Assembly (NCBI RefSeq): GCF_033807715.1
Contig: NC_084591.1
Location: forward strand, 24,673,090 to 24,737,089
From: Cololabis saira
Taxonomy: Eukaryota > Chordata > Actinopteri > Beloniformes > Belonidae
Direction: 5' to 3'
Length of the DNA stretch: 64,000 nt
How positions within the stretch are numbered: the stretch's first letter is position 1; every line of letters begins with the position of its first letter. The position numbers were made by a program, and so were the translations under genes. The notes under the pieces are model-generated. The model did not search any database. It was not told where the DNA came from and saw nothing but the letters and a program-made list of their open reading frames with translations. Positions 11,129 through 22,977 of the stretch are shown one piece after another.

Positions 11129-13388
11129 TGCTTTTTTTTAAAAACTTTTTTCATTGATTTCAAGAAAATCCAGAAAGTCCCAATTCCAGCTGTTTTCTCA
11201 GGGACTCTCACAGTTAGGATGAAACCACAGCTGCCAAGTATGCTTCCTTCCCGCAACATAAGAGCCCACTTCCGATGCTTCATTTCATTGATATAGAAAT
11301 TCAGACTTTCAACACTGGCTGCAGCAGATGTACAGTATACAAGATAAACAGCCTCTTCTCTGAGTGGGGGTTTCTAACAGGAGCTCACCACACGGTGTGT
11401 GTGTGTATGAGGGGGTAATTATACATAGTAAATTGTGATCAGTGTTAGAATCTGCCACCTACACGATAATCCATAACTTTAAGAATTGAAAAAAAAAAAC
11501 AGAAGATATACTCAAAATTAAACAGCATGAATGGAACCAGTAACACTAGCGTCTTGTATGCCTATACGTCTCGTCCTGTCTTTCTTCTCTTTTTCCAGCT
11601 GGTCCGCCATCATTCTGTTGTTTATGTTTGGGTGTTCCCTGCTGTGCTTCCCGTCATACTTCCCACAGTTTGCCTTCACTCCTGGGTTCTTCTTTTGAAA
11701 TATTCTGCCCTGGCAGCACTTTTTCTTCAGTTTTTTGTTGAAATAAAAATACTTTGTTTTATAACTCTTTCCTCCTACCCCATATATCCTGACACCTTTT
11801 TTTTTACAGTCCTTTTTGAGCAAATTATTTAATTTTCCCATTGATTCATGGGTTGTATTGTGAAGCTTACTCACACCTCTGAACACCTTTACACAATCAG
11901 TTTTCTCGATTGATTATCAAGCATATCAGTGACCTCACTTGTCATGCAGTCAGCCATGAGAGACAGGTGAGTGATGAGTAGTAGAACATATAGGAAAAAA
12001 ATATAGTCCTGAAACAGAATGTTTATTGTTGATATCCATCTTCAACAATGTTTTGATACAAAATCATACTTGGAAACTGTAAAATTTAGCTTCCTGGTGA
12101 CCTCTAGTACAAAAGAAAATTGTTATCAAGCCTGAGTATTGCCAGGACATTGGTGATTCAACCACAATGTCAGGGTATATTTTAACATGGATAAATGATG
12201 TATGAAGAGTTTGTCTGTCCTTACCTGAAGACTGGTGAGTGTGTTGAGAGCGGATGAAGGCTCCGCTGGTTGGAGCACTGCAAGCTGATAAAGGCTGGGC
12301 CATGGTAATATAAGGGTGCCGGGTACTTTATCACCTTGAAGGTACCACAGTGCAGTTTCATTGGGATCATAAGAAAATACCAGAAAGGCAGACCCTTTTT
12401 GCATTCACCTCTCCATTAAAGGGAGAGTTGTTTGAATTGCTCTGGAAGAGATGAAGGCTGAGTGAATGTGAAATGAGGCAATGGACACGCTTCCATGTGT
12501 ATGACTGGTACCTTTTTACTATTTCCCTTTCCTCTTCAATTCTGTCTGTTTAAGAATACTATAAAACTGCCCTGGCTAATACCCATTTCTTTTTCCCCCC
12601 TGTCTGCTGCCAAAATAAGCCAATAGACTTTGGCTTAAGCTCATAGCTCACTTTTGTATCCCTTTGCTATTATCTAACTAGCTTCTCGTATGTGTACACG
12701 GGACCTTTGAAGACTCAATACTAGGAGGTATTTTTGGAGACTTAGAGGAGGAGGAGAGAGAGCTACACCACAGGAGCAGGATTTTTGTTTTCAGTTTCCT
12801 CCGTTTGTCTGTATATAATGAACCATACTACTTTCTTTAGCTAACCATGGTTCCATTAATCAAAGGTTCTTAACCGTTTGGAATATTATAGTTCTGAATA
12901 TTAACCATGCTTAGGAGCAAGGAGGGCACTCCTTATCCATTAAGGTTGGGTCTGAAATCCCTTAGTATCTGTTAGTACTACAAATTTAAGAGGCGTTTAT
13001 TCTTTAGAATACTTATGTGGCTGGGCAAATCCTTCTGTTACAAAAATGATTGAAAGTACTCATAATCTGGTGTGTTTGTGATAGTAAAAGTTTAAAACCA
13101 GAAGTTTAAATACATTGTATAAAAAATCATAACATTTTTACCCCCTCGCTGTTTGATATTACTGTATATCAGACTAAGCTTTTCTTGGGTGAGGTCTGTC
13201 AGGATTATCAAAAATCATTTCTGTTCACCAAATCTTGGAATAAAAAGGGATACATAATTTATTAGAGTTGACAGCTTAATCCAAATCAGACATTTAGCTC
13301 CATTTTGTTTGGATTTAGAAAAAGGAAAAAAAATACAAAAAAAAAAACCTATGCTGCCCATCCTAATACCTGGAATCAGTATTACAAG
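11129..13388. other. Intronic sequence, nothing recognised
   Basis: About 2.3 kb without supported genes or repeats. Open frames here are short and lack recognisable domains or splice signals. Confidence 0.5.
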
Positions 13389-13390
13389 TA

Positions 13391-13957
13391 CAGTAATCCC
13401 TCGCTATAACGCGGTTCACCTTTCATGGTCTCGCTGCTTTGCAGATTTGCATTGTATATCGTGTTCTGCATTCTGATTGGCTAAACAGTCTCCCCACTTC
13501 TTCACTTCCTGTGTCAATAACGTTGGTCACTTAGCACCAATGCTGAGAATGGCCAATGAGCTTCAGCAGCAGCTCAAGAACGGGACCCTTTGATGAATCG
13601 TTCATTACAGTTCTTAAATATAATCGATGGTGGCATGTTGGTTTATAAGAATCTTTTTGCCCAGAAGAAAAAAGAGCGACAACAACTGCCATATAACATA
13701 CTGCCATAGAACAACTATGTTCTTCTCTGGTAAAAACACACCTGCACCGTAGGCTTTAGGAGAAAAAGACGCTACAGAGCGAGTCGGGATGCAGTGCCGC
13801 AGTCAGAAGAGCAGTGAAATACGTGCGAGGCGGTGCTGATCTCCGCAATTTGAAGCCTTGTATAATAATTGTAATAAAAAAAAAGGTTACTTTGTGGATT
13901 TCACTTATCACAGGTTCTTTTTGGAACGTAACCCCCACGGAAGACGAGGGATTACTG
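13391..13957. mobile_element. Tigger-like (Tc1/mariner) MITE
   Basis: Left end CAGTAATCCCTCGCTATAAC and right end GACGAGGGATTACTG are inverted, with TA on both sides (13389-13390 and 13958-13959). CAGTAATCCCTCG with a TA target is the style of Tigger/pogo-group elements. The 567-bp interior contains no transposase frame. The right half ends in a G/C-rich ACCCCCACGGAAGACG segment not mirrored on the left, so only about 13 terminal bases pair. Confidence 0.85.
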
Positions 13958-13959
13958 TA

Positions 13960-15014
13960 CCCCCAAATCTTTTTTTTCTTTTTCGCACAATATCCATGAA
14001 ACAGATGAGTTCAAGATTATCCAATCAAATACAAGACCAAACTAGAACCAAAAACAACAAGAATAGAAAATAGGGCTTCAAACACCGTATTCAGATGAAT
14101 GGATAATCATCAACGTATCATCAAAATCTGCATTTCTGTTATTGACACATCCATTTGAATCAGTTGTGTTGAAAGCATTTAAAACATGCAGGACAATGGC
14201 CCCCAAGGAGTGGAATTGGTCAACTCTAGACCATGACGGTTCAAATGAACAGATGTCTGAGGTAAAGTCCTTGTGTTGCTGGTGCTCAGCAGCCATTAGG
14301 ATGCCGCTAATATTGCTGGATGATTGTTTAACACGTGTTGGTAATATGAACGTAAGGCGTGTTATTTTTCACCTCAGGCCTGAAGGCGAGTTGAGGGGAC
14401 GGAAGCCGAAGTCGGGAGGCGTTATTCTCTTATCATAACGTAACCTGTGTGGGCCTGTAGAATGACGTATTGTCCCTACATCAACAGGATTGATACGCCG
14501 ACAGTTTTGTTGTACAATATTATTTATGTTGGTGCTGATGTCTGTTTCTATATTTAATTTTGTGTTTGTGACAAAGAACAAATTAATAAATACAGACAGG
14601 TGTAATTTTGAAAACGAGTGTGAGCGTTTTTTGGCCGGGTTTTGCTTCTTCCAAAGCCCAGTTTGTCATTTTTGTGGCCACTTGTTCAAACAATGGACCA
14701 TGCTTGTGGTTCCGGACATACGGCGGTTTATGGTGTCCGAGGCTCTGAGGCTGGGTAACTCCTCGTCTGCCCAGTTACTCATCTTACAAATAGAGATCCT
14801 ACCTATGACTTCCTGCTGCTGTTGTTACTCCCATCAGCTGGAAGAACACTTACAGAGTGAAATACATAGTCCGAGCGAGGTCCGTTTACAACGCAGCTGG
14901 TTGTCTGTGCGAATGGACGCCAACACAGGCTCAAACAGCAAGTATATTCCAGCATTAACAATCCTGGGGAAGCTGTTCTGCCCCGTACCTGGGAGTAAAC
15001 TGGTCGTTCTGTAG
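13960..15014. other. Unassigned, CpG-containing segment
   Basis: Contains a 174-codon open frame (14490-15014) with a hydrophobic start and scattered cysteines, but with no domain, splice signal or codon pattern that I recognise. The CpG content between 14340 and 15000 is higher than in the neighbouring intron, and the stretch runs directly into a hAT-like end, so it is probably the interior of that transposon. The left terminus was not found. Confidence 0.3.
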
Positions 15015-15359
15015 CTTCTGAGATTTCTCAGGCGGCCGCTTCGACATGTTTGTTTTGTTCACGAGGGCGGGAGGGGGCAGAGAAGCGTGCAGTGTCCCCG
15101 GCTTTTAGTGACCCCTCTTGGAGCATTTTCTTGAAACAAAAGTTCATTAAGTCCAAGAAAAAAAGAGTTTTAAAAACCAGTGCTTTGTTAACGCTGCAGC
15201 TACTCTTCGACGCCATGTTCATTGTTTGATGGATTAAAGTTCACCGGGCGAAAATGTAATGAAGAAAAAACAATCGATCTTTAGACATGCAAATCGATTT
15301 TTAGGAATTAATATGAGAATCGATTTAGAATCAGAAAATTTTCTTTCAACACAGGCCTA
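15015..15359. mobile_element. hAT-like transposon end
   Basis: The segment finishes with repeated AATCGATTT words, AATATGAGAATCGATTTAG and then TTCAACACAGGCCTA, wording I recall at the termini of a widespread fish hAT family. The matching left end and an 8-bp target duplication could not be located, so the boundary on the left is arbitrary. Confidence 0.45.
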
Positions 15360-16769
15360 GTCAAAAGAGGAAAAAAGTCATCACATTATAGAGGAACATG
15401 TAAGGGGTCCTGATAAGGTCAATGATGTCTACAATCTGAGGGGAAAGAACACTTTAAAAAAAGATTTGTTTACTTTGTTTGCATTTCCTTGGAATTTTAT
15501 TGAGTTCTAGAATGTATAAATGAAAGATGTTTCAAATTCTTTTGATTTGATCTTTTATTCACACTCAGAGATACTGCTCACCCTCAAAACTCTCCTCCCA
15601 CACTTAAAAAGTACACATGTTCTGTTGCCCAATTTGAGCTTTAGTTCGAGTTCTTGTGTGTTTCTTTAAGTTAAACATTTTGGATTTTCCCTTTTCCCCT
15701 ACAAATTGCTGTGAAACACTACTATAAGCCAACAAAGTACCAGATATGACACTTCACAGCATCTCCTCCAGAAAATGAAAGGTACTGAACTGACGTTCCT
15801 GGGGGTCTTGACCTGTCGCCAGTAAATAATGTAGTAATATTTGTAAAAACAAAACAATTATGAAAACAACAAAAAAAGGGGAAAAAACTCGAACTTTACA
15901 TAATAACACATGTAATCAGAAAGAACAGGAGAAAAGAATACCTGAAGAAAATAGCACAAGCACCCCAAAAAGAACCCCCCAAAACAAGCTTTAGAACAGA
16001 CTGAGTGATTTTAGAATGTTACAAGTCTGAAATGCAGAAATGGATTAGCCATTAGTAAATAAAGTTGTCAAGACAAGATAAAAAAAAAAATATTAATCGT
16101 ACTTTCTGGAATATATAAAATTTAAAGTCTCAGATCTCTCTCTTCCCCCTCTTTTTAAAAAATATGTTTTTGTGGTTAAAAAACAGAAAATTATCTACAC
16201 TCATTTTAACAAGGAAATAACATATCCATTAAGAAATATCGAAACAATGGACACATACTTATCTCTGAATGCCACCGATCCACTTATCTGGCATGAGCAG
16301 GCCAATCTTCAGCCAATCTTCTGCCAACAATAAGTCATCTCTCTCCCAAATTAAATCACTTAACCTTCCTACACACATAGCTGCTAATTTTCACCTTGAG
16401 AAATATTTTTTCTATGAGCCATTATGTATGTAAAATAGCCTCATTTGGCAAAGTGCCAAGTGATGAGCCGTGTGAGTAATGTCGTGCCTGGAAGCTTACT
16501 GACACTTCACCACTTACAGTTGCACACAGCAGCAGTGGAGCACTTTTTGTGCACGGTGTTGCAGAAATAATATGATGTATATGAGGTGGTTTTATACATA
16601 TTCTGTTGTGGAAAAAAAAAAAAAAAAAAACATCTGAGAGGCAATCCAGCACATGATGGCACGGTGTAACATGCATACAAGCACAGCCACAGCCAAATTG
16701 CTGGAATAGTGTAGATGAAGATCTGTGACAAGGACAAGTTGAAAATCCTTTAAGGGTCAGAATTATAAG
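15360..16769. other. Intronic sequence, nothing recognised
   Basis: AT-rich, with a run of about 19 A at 16612-16630 and shorter A-runs. No supported genes or transposon ends. Confidence 0.5.
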
Positions 16770-17130
16770 ATGCCTCCAAGGGTGGTGAGAATGAAATATC
16801 AAAGATCCTGTGGGGTTATCAAATCCAGACTGATAGATACGTGACAGCTAACCAGCCAGACATTGTGGAGGTTGACAAATTCCAGAAAAAGGCTGTGGTG
16901 ACACTCATATCAATCCCAAGCAGCAAGAACAACATTGAAAAGAAATAAAACAAGAAGCTTGAAAAATACCAACAATTAAAAGAGGAAGTAAGGGTGTGGG
17001 AAATAAAGGTAGAGGAGAAACCACTCAGGGTCTGTGAGCACTAAACTGGAAGAAACCTCCAGCAGATTCCAGGAAAATCAAGGATCTTGGTCCAGAAAAG
17101 CTAAGATACTGCAAATCCCCAAGTTTCAAG
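16770..17130 (+). pseudogene. Decayed LINE C-terminus with restriction-like endonuclease wording
   Basis: Reading from about 16770 the translation gives a WGYQIQTDRYVTANQPD block, then IVEVDKFQKKAVV, a stop, KLEKYQQLKEE, and later LQQIPGKS and VQKS. I recall the same order (QTDKMVMANQPDIVVVDK, VVIDVAIPS, EKLEKYQGLKEE, LQQIPGTT) at the C-terminus of fish LINEs. The PD...VDK...V arrangement is that of a PD-(D/E)XK restriction-like nuclease, as in the R2/R4/NeSL clades. At least three in-frame stops and indels show that it is dead. Which clade it belongs to is not decided by this fragment. Confidence 0.6.
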
Positions 17131-19175
17131 GATGTGGGCTTGAAAAAGATGAGTGGTTGTCCTCTTCATGTATAAAGTACAACAAACATTGTATTGTGGT
17201 TTTGTTAGCATTTTTCGCCTTTTAATAAGAGCTCATACTGGCCATTAAATACCTAACGTTTTCCAGTAAAACATGTTAGTGTGTGCGTGCGCTTGTGTGA
17301 GTATTGTTAACGAGTGAAGTCATGCTCATTGGCAATGGATGGTAAATCTTTTACCATGCAGAGCTTCTAAATGGGCATTCCAGCCTCATTGTGTTCATCT
17401 TAGTTTGTGTGAGCCTCTCTGTGAGCCATCAGTTAATAAGATAAAAGTACACGTTGGGCCGAGAACATCATTGGTTGAGAGTCAGCAGTTCTGTGGGAAG
17501 TAAACTGAATAGTAAATGGCCCTCTCATTAAAAACCTCCCTAGATATATTCCCAGAGCAGAGCAAGAGGTGGAAAAGATGATATATGAAACCATTAAGCT
17601 CCTTACACCTAAAACACTTTGTTCAGCTGCAAGTGTGCCATTATGGCCATTAGGATATATGCTTTAAGTACCATAGTGACAGAGAAATAGTGGGATAAAG
17701 AGAAAGTCAGTTGGGTGAGATAGAGGGGGAGAAAAATGATCTGTATGATAGAGAGGTTGCGTGATGCTGTGCATTACTGACAGGAAGAAGAAAGACTGCT
17801 AATGTGATGTGAGAGATGGAAAAGAAACCCATACTTTCTCTTATGCCCTGCATCAGTGCTAATAAAGGAAGCAAAGTGGTTTCCTTTACAGAAGATTAAG
17901 AAAGAAATGACATGTGAAAAATAAAATATACCCTCTTTCAATTCAAACATTTTACATTTCAGAAGATAAAAAGATAATCATGTGGTCCTTGTCAGCTCTG
18001 AAAATTAGGTATAAAACTTTGCAAATGTACATTGTTATTATGCAATTAACATAAAAAGTAAAAACAAAAAACAAGCCAGTTAAATAGTGTTTTCTGCAGC
18101 CCCTCTGCTGCAGAAATACGCTTCCAATGAAAAAGGGGTTTACAAACAACTGTTTACCGGTAAATGTGTCCACAATTTATAAAAACAGCAGGCACACAAT
18201 GCCAGAGATGAAAGAGATCAGCAAAGACCTGCTTTCCATTAATCTTTGAACCTTTATATGACCCCTTCAAGGAAATGATCAGTGAGAAAGATTATTCACA
18301 AGTTTCAAACCTCAGTCATGCTTGCATTTTCGTTTAGGCAAAAGAGGCTTTCTAATGGCAACATTTCCACAGAAACTACTTCTTCAGTGGTCTTCTAATT
18401 GCTGTCCTTCACATTTAACATGCTCTGTGAGGTCTATAGAGTCTGAAATGCAGCTGTGATATTCTTTTGAGCTTCACACAGTCTCAATTTGGGGGGAATT
18501 TGATGCGTATTAATGCTTCCCACTTGTGAACAGCATTTCTCACTTTAAAACATTGAACTCCAAAATTGTTTGGAAATGCTTTTATAACCCTTTCAACTCA
18601 TTCGAATGCTCCAGATCAGCAAGCTGCATGTCTGCTTTAGAGGTCTGCAGAATTGCTGGTGATCAGTTCACTCACACCTAATGATTAGCACTTTGCATGT
18701 TCAATCCTGAAGCTGTCAGTGGATAGTTATTGCAGAGTTTTCCCTTTTTGGTTTCATTTCATTAAATAAATAATGGCACAATGAGACAAAAATGTTTTTC
18801 TTTTTTTCTATTTTCTTTGTTGTTCATCTGAGGTTGTTTTAGACTAATACTAATTCCCTCTATTTTATCAGAAAACCATATGACTGAATAAAGGAGGAGG
18901 GGGTGCTAACGTTTGCACATGAATATACCTGTCTTTTCAATATTTATAATCTGTCAGATATACATTATTGCCATTCCTAGAATGATGCACAGTAAATAGC
19001 AGTGATGTTTGAGGTTACGTCATTTTTAAGTATCAATAACACCGTCTCTTTTTCATTGAGGGACTAGTGCTAAATGTTTGTATGATGTTGCGCACATTGA
19101 CTCACTGTATAAGACGATTACCCAAATAATGATATCTGTATTGTGGGATTAAAATCCTGTATTGTTTCCACACAG
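17131..19175. other. Intron upstream of the cadherin exon
   Basis: No repeat or gene recognised. It ends at the splice acceptor, a pyrimidine-rich CTGTATTGTTTCCACACAG directly before 19176. Confidence 0.6.
19157..19175 (+). promoter_or_regulatory. 3' splice acceptor of the cadherin exon
   Basis: CTGTATTGTTTCCACACAG: a pyrimidine-rich tract ending in CAG immediately before the first coding codon (CTG, Leu) of the exon. Confidence 0.85.
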
Positions 19176-19320
19176 CTGGAAGTTTCCACGACAGACTTTA
19201 CTGGGAACATCATTGAAGGTCCTGCAATACTTGTGATCACCGTCATTGACCAAAATGATAACCGGCCCATCTTCAATGAAGCCCGTTACACAGGAGAGGT
19301 GCTCGAGGGATCCCCCACTG
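19176..19320 (+). CDS. cdh13: Cadherin internal exon, EC1-EC2 junction (CDH13-like)
   Basis: A 145-bp exon in phase 0 at its start and phase 1 at its end. The acceptor is TTTCCACACAG and the donor GTAGGT. It encodes 48 complete residues plus one base. Residues 1-24 are the last strand of EC1 (ending ILVITVI). Residues 25-31 are DQNDNRP, the calcium-binding linker between ectodomains, and residues 32-48 begin EC2 (PIF, then GEVLEGSPT). In classical cadherins the exon covering this junction is also 145 bp (exon 6 of CDH1/CDH2), so the exon structure is conserved. DQNDNRPIF followed by EGSPTG matches my memory of T-cadherin, the GPI-anchored adhesion protein; CDH2 and CDH4 have DMNDNRPEF and EGSKPG instead. 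Cadherins act at the cell surface in calcium-dependent homophilic adhesion. No neighbouring exon is visible within 19 kb upstream or 44 kb downstream, which fits the giant introns of CDH13. Cadherin is near certain; the paralogue is inference from one exon. Confidence 0.88.
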
Positions 19321-19326
19321 GTAGGT
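19321..19326 (+). promoter_or_regulatory. 5' splice donor of the cadherin exon
   Basis: GTAGGT directly after the exon's last base G; a reasonable match to GTRAGT. The split codon leaves one base (phase 1), as expected at this cadherin junction. Confidence 0.85.
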
Positions 19327-19397
19327 GACATTGTTATCTTGAAGCACTCTGCTGAGAACTATGTTCTTATTGGATTTAGTTTAACAGCTACTGTATA

Positions 19398-19560
19398 TTT
19401 CCATTTCAATTTTCAATTTCAATTGTATTTATATAGCATCTGTTACAATACAAGTTGTCTGTTGGTGCTTCCAGAACATGACCCCTGAGCAATTATTACA
19501 TAAAGAATGTCAGGTAAAAACTCCCCTAGTGGGAGAAAAACCTGAAGCCAAACACATACT
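19398..19560 (-). mobile_element. L2 LINE 3' tail fragment
   Basis: TTTCAATTGTATTTATATAGC, then GTTACAATACAAGTTGTCTG, then AAAACTCCCCTAG, follows the same order as the 3' terminus of the longer L2 copy at 51918. In L2 sense the tail is on the minus strand. It lies only about 75 bp past the cadherin donor site and contains no coding remnant. Confidence 0.7.
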
Positions 19561-20295
19561 GTGATTGCTACACTTGTGTTGTTTCATGTTTGTTTATTGT
19601 CGTATTCATAAAGGTACTGATGCAGCCACATACAAACTTCTGGGCTCTTTGCTGATAAGTGTTTGTCTTTGGTTTGGACCTAATGGATTCCATTTCTCCC
19701 AGAGGAGGTCCTGGATAATGAATAAGAAATTATGTTTAAGTATAAACACTTGTTATTGGACATTCCTTTATTAATTCATTATTTTCTGCTCCGCCAATGA
19801 TGTAAGGGATTAAACACCATTGAACAAAAGTGGGAACAACTCTCCTTGCCCGGGGATGTTACTCATCTCCACCATGGGATCTTTGGCCTCATCAGTGTGT
19901 GAGGTCGCCGTCATATAAAAAGAAAGAGCCCGATAATATTTTTTTTCGAGGTGGGATACAATTTTAAAAATGACCACCTAATATTTTTCAAATTTTCGTC
20001 GTGCAGCCAGAAGTGAGCATATTTTCAGGGGAATTAATGACAAGAGACGTATTGAGACATCCTGTTGTATCAGCTACTGAATTCCAAAGGTTAAGAAGTA
20101 GAGTTGCCAAGGATCGTGCTTGATCAAATGCATTGATTACTTTTAAGACTAAGTAGGAAGATCATTTGCATTACATTTCCTTTATTAACTTGCCTTTCAA
20201 GGTAAATCCCTATGAGACATTCTTAGCAGAAACTTTAAGTAGACTTGGCCTCAAGTTACAAGACCATCCTTTTTTGGTTCTTCAAATTATTGCTG
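19561..20295. other. Intronic sequence, nothing recognised
   Basis: AT-rich intron between the L2 tail and the foldback element. Confidence 0.5.
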
Positions 20296-20301
20296 TAGCA
20301 G

Positions 20302-21434
20302 TATGGAGCCAAATCAGGGCCAAAAGTTTTGCTAATTTGAAAATAAAATTTGAACCTGAAATTTTTTTTTTACAGTTTCAGTTTTATTTTTTTCAGTATC
20401 AGATCTTTTTTTCAGTTTCAAATCTTTTTATTTCAGTTTCAAATCTTTTTTTCAGTTACAAATCTTTTTTTTTCAGTTTCACGTCTTTTTTTTTTCAGTT
20501 TCACATCTTTTTTTTTTCAGTTTCACTTCTTTTTTTTTCAGTTACAAATTTTTTTTTCAGGTTCAGACTTTTGGCCCGGATCTGGCGTGGGGGGCGTGGC
20601 ATCAACTGAGAGGGGTGTGGCACCATGAGTGACAGCAGAACAGAGAAGGCGGAGGACGTTCTTCAGTCATTTTGCCTTCAGGAAACATAGGTTGCAGAAG
20701 TTATCAGTAGAAGTATGATTCAACACTGCATATACACCATATTCACGTGATTGGCAGTGGAAAAAACTGATATTAGTGACACATTTCTGTTTGAAAGGCT
20801 GTTTTAGACCGTACTTGGCACCAATCGCAGTATAAAAGCAATAAACTATGCCAGACTGTACAGTTCAACAGCCACACTTTAAAGTTTGACATTTCCCACT
20901 TCCACATACTACCAAGTACGGTCTAAAACAGCTTTTTAAACAGAAATGTGTCACTAATATCAGTTTTTTCCACTGCCAATCACGTGAATATGGTGTATAT
21001 ACAGCATACAGTGTTGAATCATACTTCTACTGATAACTTCTGCAACCTACGTTTCCTGAAGGCAACGTGACTGAAGAACGTCCCCCGCCTTCTCTGTTCT
21101 GCTGTCACTCATGATGCCACGCCCCTCTCAGTTGATGCCACGCCCCCCACGCCAGATCCGGGCCAAAAGTCTGAACCTGAAAAAAAAATTTGTAACTGAA
21201 AAAAAAAGAAGTGAAACTGAAAAAAAAAGATGTGAAACTGAAAAAAAAAAGACGTGAAACTGAAAAAAAAAGATTTGTAACTGAAAAAAAGATTTGAAAC
21301 TGAAATAAAAAGATTTGAAACTGAAAAAAAGATCTGATACTGAAAAAAATAAAACTGAAACTGTAAAAAAAAAATTTCAGGTTCAAATTTTATTTTCAAA
21401 TTAGCAAAACTTTTGGCCCTGATTTGGCTCCATA
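20302..21434. mobile_element. Foldback transposon with about 520-bp arms
   Basis: The left arm (20302-20818) and right arm (20912-21434) are reverse complements of each other with only a handful of differences, around a 93-bp loop. The termini are TATGGAGCC and GGCTCCATA. TAGCAG lies outside both (20296-20301 and 21435-21440), a candidate 6-bp target duplication. From the outside in, each arm has a unique segment (ATCAGGGCCAAAAG), nine or ten units of 19-22 bp of the form CAGTTTCAAATC plus a T-run, then GGGCGTGGCATCAACTGAG and about 200 bp of unique sequence. No transposase is encoded. Long inverted arms are known from foldback and MULE-type derivatives, but I do not recognise the family. The near identity of the arms suggests a recent insertion or gene conversion between arms. 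Confidence 0.88.
20360..20562 (+). repeat. Tandem CAG-T-run units in the left arm
   Basis: Nine to ten units of 19-22 bp, each CAG + TTTCAAATC-like core + 7 to 10 T. The mirror array on the opposite strand occupies about 21178-21375. On the + strand every unit boundary reads as a long pyrimidine run followed by CAG. Confidence 0.9.
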
Positions 21435-21440
21435 TAGCAG

Positions 21441-22329
21441 GTCTTGTCTTCATGTGACAGCTGTACACTTATTGACCTTAAAGTTGAACAAAGGAACAAA
21501 TATAAGGAATTATTTTCCCTTCACAGATTGAATTGGAATCTGAATTTTGAATTGTAAATGCACAATAGAAGTAATGCTTTTTTTCAGGGAATGTCTCTCC
21601 AAATAAGTAAAAAGCTTGCTGTGGGTGGATGTTTATCAGTGTCTTGTCTTTAAGGCTGCCAAAATAAGCAGAGTGAATTCTGACTACATACAACAGTGGT
21701 GTGGACACTGTCATTCACCATAAATACACACTCTGCTGCCTAGCAATTCATGAAAGCAATTGTTTGTGAAATTGCTTTGCATTCAGTCACTATACTTCAG
21801 TTAAAATGGCATTCATTCAGTTAAGTCATTATTATATGAATGTATTTATTTTATTTGTATTTATATATTAAATATTGAGTATTTATATATTTTCCAGAAA
21901 AACAAACTTGACTGCTTTTCGAGGACGAAAACTGATGAATTGTCTCACCACCTGCCTAAAAGTATTAATTCTTCTAACACACACTGGGCTTCCAGCTGTC
22001 AGAGTTTTCTTACATGGTGCTGATGATCATATTTGCAAAAAATTGGTTGCTTCACACTGTGTTCCCCCGCTGTTTTCCCAGAAAGGATTTCCACTGATTC
22101 ACTCATTGATCCGAAGAGTAAACATGCACTGTATGAACATTTTTTAATCACTTCATAGTAAAATATGAAATTTAAAAATAAACAAATGGTGCAACTTCAG
22201 TATGTTTACTCGGACATCATTAAAAAAACACACTGGATAAAACCTTAATCATCATTAGAGATACATATATAAAAAGGAACAATCAACAGGCAGTGGATGG
22301 CCACACAGACTCATGGTTCACACAGTGGC
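21441..22329. other. Intronic sequence, nothing recognised
   Basis: AT-rich with no supported feature. Confidence 0.5.
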
Positions 22330-22700
22330 ATATGGAAAGCTGTACATGAGCAGATAAATACAGAAGAAACAATGTCCTTTAAGACGGATAGGAACCAAGT
22401 GGAAATGTCTGACCATCACGCATGGAACCTCTTTTGATGAAAACCGAACTAGGAACACGAGTACCTCAGTTGTCATTCTGGGCTTATGGAGCAGCCAGAG
22501 GACCTGGATGACTTGCAGTTGACTGAGCATCAGCTCCAGTACCAAATATGCTGTCCAGTCAGATGTAGAGACACCGGCCAATCTGTTTTGGTTGAAACTG
22601 GGTCATGCAAAAGCATTCAAAACATTCCTGCAAATCCACATTGTCAGGATCTGAACATGATTGAAATGCTGCGGTGAGACCCGAAAAGACATGACAGACA
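22330..22700 (+). pseudogene. Tc1-like transposase remnant
   Basis: The order AGCCAGAGGACCTGGATGAC, GTTTTGGTTGAAACTGGGTC, CAAATCCACA and TGAACATGATTGAAATGCTG parallels the second half of a common fish Tc1-like transposase. There the last word encodes the (P)DLN(L/M)IEMLW block just after the second catalytic Asp. The frame is broken by indels and by the loss of the DNDPKH stretch, so it is a dead fragment. No terminal inverted repeats were found near it. Confidence 0.5.
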
Positions 22701-22977
22701 TTTTTGGGCATAAACTTAATGCCCAAAAACCACAGTAAACTAATGTAGAAACATCCAAAATATCTTCATAAAAATGTGAGAGAATGATATTGACACAGAA
22801 AAAAACACTGTTTCTGCATTCTGGCTTAAGTTTTATTAAAAACATAATAACCTGAGGTAATATGTTGTCACTCTCTTACAATATTTTTAAGTTTTTCAAA
22901 AAACTCCAAAATGAACCAAAACTATTTTGTTCAGTTTTTCCTGTATTTTGAGAGACTTAAAAAAAACAACATATATA

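Noticed and set aside
14490..15014. 174-codon frame with a hydrophobic start
   Set aside because: No recognisable domain, no family wording, and it runs into a hAT end; most likely chance in transposon interior.
20166..21468. Phenylalanine-rich frames in both foldback arms, almost identical to each other
   Set aside because: They are translations of the T-run tandem units; the identity reflects the inverted repeat, not protein conservation.
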